From the NCBI GenBank assembly GCA_028867235.1, contig JAGWGS010000100.1, forward strand, positions 1 to 5,265: a stretch of DNA of 5,265 nt, given 5' to 3'. A program made the position numbers and the translations under genes. The notes under the pieces are model-generated. The model saw only the letters and a program-made list of their open reading frames with translations. It made no database searches and was not told the DNA's origin. Origin of the DNA: Nitrososphaerota archaeon. Lineage in GTDB: Archaea; Thermoproteota; Nitrososphaeria; Nitrososphaerales; Nitrosopumilaceae. Positions 1 to 4,769 of the stretch are shown one piece after another (position 1 is the first letter of the stretch; every line of letters begins with the position of its first letter).

Positions 1-1010
1 ACCTCAAGTCTTTTCATTGCTGCTTCTACTACTGGAATCTCTTCATTAATTATATTCTCTGCTGCAGATACTACGCCCATCCTGTTTTTCATGTTTTTTT
101 CCACCATCTCTGCAATTTGGTCCATATTCATGACAGTGATTTTCGATATGGTAGATACCTTATCATCAACAGTTCGCGGATTTGACAAGTCCATAATTAG
201 CATGCCATCTTTTCTAGATTGCATCGCTTCTTTTACTCTATCATGTGTAACAAGAAAATACGGTGCAACTGTTGCCACAAACAAGACATCTATTGATTTG
301 AAATCAGATATTGCTTGTTCGAATTGTAGCGGCTTTCCACCTGCAGTTTCTGCAAAAGCCTTTGAACGCTCAAAAGTTCTGCTAGTTACAAGAAATTCAA
401 TATCACGTTTTTTAAGAGATTTTGCTACAAGACTTGCTGCTTCTCCAGTTCCAATCAACAAGATACGCTTTGATTTTAAATCATCTACATTTTGTTCTGC
501 AAGATTTACTGCCATAGAACCAACAGAAATGCTTCCCTTACTGATGCCTGTTGCGTTTCTTACGCGAGTTCCAATTTTGATTGCCTTGTCAAACAAGGTA
601 TTTAGGTTATCCCCAGATGCCTTGAGTTCCCGTGCTGTTGTGATAGAATCTTTTACTTGTCCTAGTATTTGTTCTTCTCCAATTACAAGAGAATCAAGAC
701 CTGATGTGAGTTTTAGAAGGTGTGTATAAGCATCAGTACCACAACTAATTTCTAGATTTTCTTTGAATGTATTTTCTTCAAGTCCTGCGACAGATGCCCA
801 TGTCTTTTTTATTTTATCAAGATCCGTATTATTTGCACATCCAAAGAGCTCAACCCTGTTGCATGTTTGCAGTATCACACATTCTTGCAACCCAGAGTGC
901 TTCAAAAATGACTCATATGCAGAATCTAGATCAGGAAAAGTAAATCTCTCCAACATGTGAATTGGAGACTTTCTAAAAGTAACTCTGGCGTTTACAACAT
1001 CACTTGTCAT
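1..1010 (-). CDS. hemA: Glutamyl-tRNA reductase, partial (3' end beyond left edge)
   Basis: The enzyme reduces the glutamate on Glu-tRNA(Glu) with NADPH to glutamate-1-semialdehyde, the first step of C5-type tetrapyrrole synthesis in the cytoplasm. I translated the minus strand from ATG at 1010; the frame stays open to base 1, giving 336 residues. Early residues read NARVTFRKSP. TCNRVE carries the catalytic cysteine (Cys50), which forms the glutamyl thioester. A conserved segment around 97-118 includes His97, SGLDSLVIGE and QILGQ. The nucleotide-binding strand and loop is ILLIGTGEAA near 183-192. The family is usually about 400-430 residues, so the C-terminal dimerisation helices are outside the window. 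The start is fixed by a 4-base ATGA overlap with the upstream precorrin-2 dehydrogenase stop and by GGTGAT five bases before it. The two genes should be translationally coupled in one operon. Identity is very secure. Confidence 0.96.
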   Translation of the reverse strand, partial: MTSDVVNARVTFRKSPIHMLERFTFPDLDSAYESFLKHSGLQECVILQTCNRVELFGCANNTDLDKIKKTWASVAGLEENTFKENLEISCGTDAYTHLLKLTSGLDSLVIGEEQILGQVKDSITTARELKASGDNLNTLFDKAIKIGTRVRNATGISKGSISVGSMAVNLAEQNVDDLKSKRILLIGTGEAASLVAKSLKKRDIEFLVTSRTFERSKAFAETAGGKPLQFEQAISDFKSIDVLFVATVAPYFLVTHDRVKEAMQSRKDGMLIMDLSNPRTVDDKVSTISKITVMNMDQIAEMVEKNMKNRMGVVSAAENIINEEIPVVEAAMKRLE

Positions 1011-1660
1011 TTCATATCACCAAGCATTTCCATAACCCGCTTCTGTGCTTTTTTTAGGTTTCCGACTTGTATTAATTGTTTAATATGATTATCATTCATC
1101 ACACTATAGAGGAACTTTTTCCGTTCGGGAAATGTTGCGATCTTGGTCTTGGCGGCTCGCCTTGCAAAGTCTTGTAGTTTTATGTGATAAATATCCTCTT
1201 TTTTGATTACTTTGCGGAATATCTGTTCTGCTTGTAGTTTTAATTTTCTTGCCATTGCTGGGCTTCGTCCTCCAGTAGAGACAGCAATTTGAACAGTGTC
1301 ATCAATATTGATTACAGAGCCAAATGCAAAGTCACTTACCTCCGGATCATCTGCAGCGTATGCATAGCATCTCATGGCTTTTGCCTGTTGTACAATTTTT
1401 CGGTTAAGTTCCTTGTCATCAGTTGTTGCAAGTACCATAAACGGTTTGTATTTTTTTAGAAAATTTGCATTTTCAAGTCTCATTTTCTTGAATGTTATCT
1501 TTTTTTGTTTTACATAATTTTGAATCTGCCTGTTGGTTGCATCACTTACAAGGAGAATCTTGCAATCTTGAGTCAAAAGCGTATTTATTTTTTTTAGGCC
1601 CTCGTTTCCCCCACCTACCACAATTACTAGGTTACCACCAAGATTCAGGTCTACTATCAA
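1007..1660 (-). CDS. sirC: Precorrin-2 dehydrogenase (SirC / CysG N-terminal / Met8p type)
   Basis: The protein is predicted to oxidise precorrin-2 to sirohydrochlorin with NAD+; some relatives also insert iron to give siroheme. It has 217 residues, the usual size for a stand-alone enzyme without the SAM methyltransferase half of CysG. The N-terminal Rossmann fold shows VVGGGNEGLKK (14-24), then ATTDDKELN (78-86) and DDPEVSDFAFGSVI (104-117). STGGRSPAMARKLK (128-141) matches the family's STGG/SSGG-x-SP-x-x-AR motif. Asp104 lines up, by my recollection, with the catalytic aspartate of CysG. The C-terminal third is basic and probably helical. The only usable start in frame is TTG at 1660, since a stop lies ten codons upstream and no ATG or GTG occurs between; MIVDLNL is a typical N-terminus. 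A TATA box 28 bases upstream suggests a leaderless transcript. The stop overlaps the hemA ATG. Whether it also chelates iron cannot be read from sequence. Confidence 0.9.
   Translation of the reverse strand: MIVDLNLGGNLVIVVGGGNEGLKKINTLLTQDCKILLVSDATNRQIQNYVKQKKITFKKMRLENANFLKKYKPFMVLATTDDKELNRKIVQQAKAMRCYAYAADDPEVSDFAFGSVINIDDTVQIAVSTGGRSPAMARKLKLQAEQIFRKVIKKEDIYHIKLQDFARRAAKTKIATFPERKKFLYSVMNDNHIKQLIQVGNLKKAQKRVMEMLGDMK
1016..1021 (-). promoter_or_regulatory. Shine-Dalgarno of hemA
   Basis: On the minus strand, GGTGAT lies five bases before the hemA ATG, inside the last codons of the upstream gene. It matches part of the archaeal anti-16S pairing sequence GGAGGTGATC. An internal operon gene would need such a site, whereas the first gene of this operon has none and looks leaderless. 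Confidence 0.6.
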
Positions 1661-1684
1661 TAGATCATCGCTGACTTGAAATGA

Positions 1685-1692
1685 TATTTATA
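1685..1692 (-). promoter_or_regulatory. TATA box of the sirC-hemA operon
   Basis: The minus strand reads TATAAATA here, centred about 28 bases before the TTG start at 1660. That is the distance from an archaeal TATA box to its transcription start, so the mRNA probably begins at or within a few bases of the start codon. No Shine-Dalgarno lies in between, which agrees with a leaderless message. Read the other way, the same AT-rich site is TATTTATA and could also serve ahbAB, with a leader of about 30 bases. Confidence 0.6.
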
Positions 1693-1716
1693 GATTCTAT
1701 GAGAAACTAGGCAACA

Positions 1717-1724
1717 TTTTTAAT
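1717..1724 (+). promoter_or_regulatory. Probable TATA box of ahbAB
   Basis: TTTTTAAT is centred about 29 bases before the ATG at 1750, the spacing expected for a leaderless archaeal transcript. There is no GGAG- or GGTG-like site before the ATG. The match is weaker than the minus-strand TATAAATA 30 bp away, whose reverse (TATTTATA) is the competing candidate. Confidence 0.45.
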
Positions 1725-1749
1725 TGTAATACAGACTTTCTTCAATAAC

Positions 1750-2763
1750 ATGGACAAGCTGGACAAGGAGATTTTAAATGAGATCCAGTGGACATTTCCT
1801 CTAGACCCAAGACCATATTCTGCGATGGCAAAAAAATTTGGAATATCTGATGCAGAATTGATGCAGAGACTAGAGACATTAAGAAAAGATGGAGTGATCA
1901 GACAGATAAGTGCCATATTTGATACGCGAAAACTCGGATACAAGAGTGCACTTGTTGCCATGGCAATAGAACCTGACAAGCTTGACTCTGTTGCAAATCA
2001 GGTAAACAGACACCCAGGTGTAAGTCACAATTATGAAAGAAATCATGAATACAATCTTTGGTTTACCCTAGCAGTTCCTCCCGGCTCTGATCTGAAAACA
2101 GAGATTGACAAATTTTCTAAATTATCTGGAATTAAAAAGACACGTCTTCTTCCCACCATCAAACTCTTCAAGATTGGTGTAAAACTTGAGATGGTAGATG
2201 ATAAAAAATCAGACATTAAACCATCAGAAGAAAAGAAAAAGATTACAGAAACAAAATTTGTTGCAACAGATGAAGAAAAGGACTACATTAGAGAATTGCA
2301 AAAAGACTTGGAAATAGTAGAAAGGCCATTTTTGAAATCGGCTCAAAAGCTTGGCATAACAGAAGAGCAACTTCTTGACAAGGCACGACAATACGAAGAG
2401 ATAGGAGTAATGCGAAGATTTGCTGCAATTCTAAGACATAGAGAAGTAGGATTTACTGCAAATGGTATGATAGTTTGGAAGGTCCAAGATGAAAAAATAG
2501 AACAGGTGGGTGCAAAGTTAGGAGCATTCCCACAGATAAGCCACTGTTACCAAAGACCAGTATACCAAGATTGGCCATACAATGTGTTTTCAATGGTTCA
2601 TTGCAAATCCATTGAGGAGGCTGAAAATATGGCAAAAGAGATTCAGAAACAGATAGACGTAAATGAATACAAAATTTTGTTCAGCTCTAGAGAATTTAAA
2701 AAGACTCGAGTAGAATATTTTGTAGAACACAAGTTTAGCATTGAAGACCTAATGACAGCATAA
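1750..2763 (+). CDS. ahbAB: Fused siroheme decarboxylase AhbA-AhbB (two Lrp/AsnC-like halves)
   Basis: This protein is predicted to decarboxylate siroheme to didecarboxysiroheme, the first step of the alternative (Ahb) heme route of archaea and sulfate reducers. It has 337 residues in two halves, each an HTH followed by an Lrp/AsnC-type alpha/beta domain. The first half (about 1-148) has MDKLDKEILN, the segment 49-68 with IRQISAIFDTRKLGYKS, and HNYERNHEYNLWFT (93-106), as in AhbA. A charged Lys/Glu-rich linker runs from about 149 to 170. The second half (about 171-337) has RRFAAILRHREVGF (222-235), SHCYQRP (264-270), DWPYNVFSM (274-282) and SSREFKKTRVEYF (312-324), as in AhbB. The equivalent His-x-Tyr-x-Arg motifs (93-97 and 265-269) are the likely substrate pocket. 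Automated annotation often calls such proteins Lrp regulators, but these motifs and the divergent sirC-hemA operon favour the enzyme. Start: ATG, leaderless. A residual DNA-binding role cannot be excluded. Confidence 0.88.
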   Translation: MDKLDKEILNEIQWTFPLDPRPYSAMAKKFGISDAELMQRLETLRKDGVIRQISAIFDTRKLGYKSALVAMAIEPDKLDSVANQVNRHPGVSHNYERNHEYNLWFTLAVPPGSDLKTEIDKFSKLSGIKKTRLLPTIKLFKIGVKLEMVDDKKSDIKPSEEKKKITETKFVATDEEKDYIRELQKDLEIVERPFLKSAQKLGITEEQLLDKARQYEEIGVMRRFAAILRHREVGFTANGMIVWKVQDEKIEQVGAKLGAFPQISHCYQRPVYQDWPYNVFSMVHCKSIEEAENMAKEIQKQIDVNEYKILFSSREFKKTRVEYFVEHKFSIEDLMTA

Positions 2764-2776
2764 AAACAATAAAAAA
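2762..2776 (-). terminator. T-rich terminator of the winged-helix gene
   Basis: Just after the winged-helix gene's stop codon the minus strand has a run of six T, then ATTG, then five T. Archaeal transcription often ends at such T-runs without a hairpin. The 15-bp gap to the convergent ahbAB stop leaves no other room. On the plus strand only TTTT at 2777-2780 is available, so ahbAB transcripts may run into the antisense of the neighbour. Confidence 0.5.
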
Positions 2777-2778
2777 TT

Positions 2779-3099
2779 TTATGACAATTCTATGACAGTT
2801 TCGGTTGTTGAGGTCAATGTCATCTTTATGGATATGACTTTGCTCTGATACATGAAGAATTTTTTGCCAGATGCGTTTGTGTCACCAGAGACTCGAACAA
2901 GTCCCGAGTTGTGTAGTCTGCGAACCCACCTATAGACCTGAGTAAGAGGAATTCCAGAACTGGTGCTAATATCCCAGGCAGATTTTGGTATACCAATTGT
3001 AGAACGTAGCACATGCATTGCTTGCTCGTTGGATATAATCTTCAATACATTGTTTGCATCCTTGTTTTCAAGGATTCTTCCTTGTTGTAATACTTGCAT
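2779..3099 (-). CDS. Small winged-helix DNA-binding protein
   Basis: A 106-residue cytoplasmic protein with one winged-helix domain of the ArsR/MarR-like archaeal type, probably a transcription regulator. Residues 24-35 form the first helix (NEQAMHVLRSTI). WDISTSSGIPLTQVYRWVRRL (42-62) is the helix-turn-helix, with the recognition helix from about 51. LVRVSG and KKFFMYQSKV (67-88) form the two strands of the wing. The C-terminus (about 89-106) is a strand-rich tail of unknown role. No cysteines or metal-ligand clusters are visible, so the signal is unknown. I chose ATG 3099 because a TATA box lies 26 bases upstream. The longer TTG start at 3168 would add 23 hydrophobic residues and place the TATA box and part of a repeat array inside the gene. 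It lies 79 bp behind a ribbon-helix-helix gene and converges on ahbAB. The fold is well supported; the target is not known. Confidence 0.78.
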   Translation of the reverse strand: MQVLQQGRILENKDANNVLKIISNEQAMHVLRSTIGIPKSAWDISTSSGIPLTQVYRWVRRLHNSGLVRVSGDTNASGKKFFMYQSKVISIKMTLTSTTETVIELS

Positions 3100-3120
3100 A
3101 ATGGAGGATATTATATCACA

Positions 3121-3128
3121 AAATATAA
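3121..3128 (-). promoter_or_regulatory. TATA box of the winged-helix gene
   Basis: The minus strand reads TTATATTT, centred about 26 bases before the ATG at 3099, giving a leaderless or nearly leaderless transcript. A second AT-rich element (GATATAATAT) sits only about 15 bases from the ATG, too close for TATA-binding protein if the ATG is the start. Because no T-run separates this gene from the upstream ribbon-helix-helix gene, read-through from that promoter is also possible. Confidence 0.5.
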
Positions 3129-3152
3129 CAAGAGTGATTAGACTGTATTTAT

Positions 3153-3178
3153 TTGCAAACGGTTGCAATCATTTGCAA
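3153..3178. repeat. Three TTGCAA palindromes at 10-bp intervals, operator-like
   Basis: TTGCAA occurs at 3153-3158, 3163-3168 and 3173-3178, each separated by four bases, so equivalent positions recur every 10 bp and face the same side of the helix. The first and third copies have the same TTTGCAA core. The array begins 25 bp upstream of the winged-helix gene's TATA box and ends at the stop codon of the ribbon-helix-helix gene. This is a typical site for cooperative binding of a small dimeric regulator, perhaps one of the two adjacent proteins (autoregulation). The repeats are seen; the operator role is inferred. Confidence 0.6.
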
Positions 3179-3709
3179 TTATTCAGTGAATTTGAATGAC
3201 ATCATGCCAGAATTATACTCAAAGTCAACCTTTTTTTCCAAAACTTCACGAAAGATAAGTCCCAATACGGTTGTGTGATACAGTGACCAGTTCTCACCAA
3301 GATCATGTTTTACAATAAACGTATGGATATTATTTTTGATATTATGATTTATCTCAATTGAGGATGCACGCATTCGTGCCTCAAACCATGAAATAAAAGA
3401 ATTCAAATTAAAATCTCCTCGCATGAACAATGCAGTATCTCGAACTACGTTTTTTCCTATTCTGTTTGCCATGTCAATTACATTTTCTTGGGTCAATTTT
3501 CCAAAGAGTTCTACAATGATGGGTTTTGCGATTGGAACCATTCCAACCTTTGCCTCAAACATGTCCCACTCGACATATCTTTTGAATATGTGATTTACAA
3601 AAGTGTTAAGACTTGTATCTCGATTTTCAGATTCTGAGCGAAGTTTACTGAGAACATCTTCATCTATTCTAAATGTCATAGTAGATGTCTTTTTTTGACT
3701 TGGGATCAT
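3179..3709 (-). CDS. Ribbon-helix-helix protein with unrecognised C-terminal domain
   Basis: A 176-residue, probably cytoplasmic protein. The N-terminus looks like a ribbon-helix-helix DNA-binding fold: the strand TSTMTFRI (8-15), helix A EDVLSKLRSESENR (17-30), a turn at DTSL, and helix B NTFVNHIFKRYVEW (35-48). Such proteins bind short palindromes as dimers through the strand. The remaining 125 residues are not a family I can name. They begin with a helical stretch containing PIIVELFGKL (63-72), followed by FISWFEARMRASS (105-117). Then comes HTFIVKHDLGENWSLYH (129-145), a further helix and a final strand, MMSFKF (169-174); this resembles a small alpha/beta ligand-sensing or dimerisation module. 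No transmembrane segment is seen. ATG 3709 is the first start after an in-frame TAG, with a TATA box 28 bases upstream. It lies immediately upstream of a winged-helix gene and may be co-transcribed with it. A transcription-regulator role is likely but unproven. Confidence 0.75.
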   Translation of the reverse strand: MIPSQKKTSTMTFRIDEDVLSKLRSESENRDTSLNTFVNHIFKRYVEWDMFEAKVGMVPIAKPIIVELFGKLTQENVIDMANRIGKNVVRDTALFMRGDFNLNSFISWFEARMRASSIEINHNIKNNIHTFIVKHDLGENWSLYHTTVLGLIFREVLEKKVDFEYNSGMMSFKFTE

Positions 3710-3733
3710 GTTATTCTAACAGTCCTCCTTTGC

Positions 3734-3741
3734 ATATAATT
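3734..3741 (-). promoter_or_regulatory. TATA box of the ribbon-helix-helix gene
   Basis: The minus strand reads AATTATAT, centred about 28 bases before the ATG at 3709, the leaderless spacing seen at the other promoters of this window. A GGAGG lies between box and start, but 14 bases from the ATG, which is long for a Shine-Dalgarno. If transcription starts near the ATG, it would not be in the mRNA. Confidence 0.5.
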
Positions 3742-3745
3742 GTGT

Positions 3746-3756
3746 CATTGTCAATG
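3746..3756. repeat. Short inverted repeat upstream of the ribbon-helix-helix promoter
   Basis: CATTG, one base, then CAATG form a near-perfect 11-bp palindrome four bases upstream of the proposed TATA box. The position fits an operator or activator site for the ribbon-helix-helix gene. It is short enough to arise by chance, and it also lies just behind the stop of the aldo/keto reductase gene, so it is only a candidate. Confidence 0.25.
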
Positions 3757-3770
3757 TTGTAGAAAATCAT

Positions 3771-4769
3771 CTATGCAGTTTGTGCTGATGCTTTTAGTTC
3801 GTAGGATGGCCACTGATTGAAGAGACCAACAATTTCATTCTTGTCAGAATCACCAAGATACTTTCCATCTGACATGGCACAGAACATTTCAATCTCTTCT
3901 TCACTTACTACAGTTGGAAGTACTGAGGAGACTGTATTTTGCGACAAGATGAATTTGATTGCAAGTTCAGTAATGTTAAGACTATTTCGTTTTGCAATAG
4001 GCGTGAGCTGGTCTACTTTTTGTAGCGCTTCTTGCACCCAATCTCCACTTCGTACAGAACGATGATCCTTTTCACTGATTTTTGTTTGGGCGTTTACCTT
4101 TCCTGTGAGTATGCCAGAAGCATCAGGAACACGTACAAGTATTCCTACATTGTTCTTTTCTGCTTCGTCAAGGAGTGTATTTCCTGGATTTTGTTCAAGT
4201 ATATTGTATACAGTTTGGACAGCTGTAGCATTTGTCAATTTCATTGAATCAAGGCCCTCTTGGGTCCATCCAATTGCAGGACCTAATGCAATTTGGTAGC
4301 TCTTGATGGTCCCTTCTTGTATTTTTTGGTCTAAAAATCCAAATACTTTCTTGTCACGAATTGTAGGGATTTTTGGATTGTGTAATCCATATACATCCAA
4401 GTAATCAGTCTGTAATCTTTCAAGGCTCTTTTTTAATGCAAAATCAGTAAATTCTTCAGTGAACTTTTGAGGAAGTTCCTTGTGACCTATCTGTTCATTT
4501 GAATAAATATCATAACCGTATTTTGTAGACAAGACAACTTGATTTCTCATTCCTGAAAAGACTTCGCCAATGAGCTTCTCACTCTTTCCTCGTCCATAAA
4601 TGTCTCCAGTCTCAAAATAGTTTATTCCAAGATCAAATGCTCGCTTGAGCATTCTTTTTGCCTCGTCGTCTTCAATTTTTTTGCCCCACCAATCAAGTCC
4701 CAAAGTCCATGCGCCAAATCCTATTTCGGATACTTTGATTCCGCTTTTTCCTAATTTTCTATATTTCAA
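3771..4769 (-). CDS. Aldo/keto reductase family oxidoreductase
   Basis: A 332-residue (beta/alpha)8-barrel, cytoplasmic NAD(P)H-dependent oxidoreductase expected to reduce aldehydes or ketones; the substrate is unknown. The N-terminus MKYRKLGKSGIKVSEIGFGA is characteristic of the bacterial/archaeal AKR branch that includes YajO- and Tas-like proteins. The active-site region YFETGDIYGRGKSE (51-64) gives Tyr58. Lys83 is in STKYGYD and His130 in VYGLHNP, so the tetrad reads Glu53-Tyr58-Lys83-His130, with glutamate where the family normally has aspartate. VQTVYNILEQ (184-193) is the usual QxxYN strand, and SVLPTVVSEEEIEMF (282-296) is the C-terminal cofactor-binding region. Length is normal. The start is TTG at 4769, supported by AGGAG nine bases upstream, a stop five codons upstream in frame, and a TTGA overlap with the DUF1802-like gene. 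The two genes therefore form a translationally coupled operon. The family is certain; the specific reaction is not. Confidence 0.93.
   Translation of the reverse strand: MKYRKLGKSGIKVSEIGFGAWTLGLDWWGKKIEDDEAKRMLKRAFDLGINYFETGDIYGRGKSEKLIGEVFSGMRNQVVLSTKYGYDIYSNEQIGHKELPQKFTEEFTDFALKKSLERLQTDYLDVYGLHNPKIPTIRDKKVFGFLDQKIQEGTIKSYQIALGPAIGWTQEGLDSMKLTNATAVQTVYNILEQNPGNTLLDEAEKNNVGILVRVPDASGILTGKVNAQTKISEKDHRSVRSGDWVQEALQKVDQLTPIAKRNSLNITELAIKFILSQNTVSSVLPTVVSEEEIEMFCAMSDGKYLGDSDKNEIVGLFNQWPSYELKASAQTA

Noticed and set aside
91..729. Plus-strand open frame of 212 codons.
   Set aside because: It is antisense to hemA, whose minus-strand translation gives the complete set of glutamyl-tRNA reductase motifs; the plus-strand product resembles no protein I know.
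1707..1979. Minus-strand open frame opposite the start of ahbAB.
   Set aside because: It lies across the ahbAB promoter and N-terminal coding region; the plus-strand product is clearly the real protein.
1750..2763. Annotation as a plain Lrp/AsnC transcription regulator.
   Set aside because: Tandem halves with AhbA- and AhbB-specific motifs, and the tetrapyrrole neighbours, fit siroheme decarboxylase better; the fold is shared, so the generic label is understandable.
3100..3168. N-terminal extension of the winged-helix protein from TTG at 3168.
   Set aside because: The 23 extra residues would be hydrophobic and without domain logic, and they would encode the TATA-like box and part of the TTGCAA array; ATG 3099 has the right promoter spacing.
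2963..3199. Plus-strand open frame of 78 codons over the winged-helix gene and repeat array.
   Set aside because: It is antisense to a recognisable winged-helix domain and has no start signal or family resemblance.
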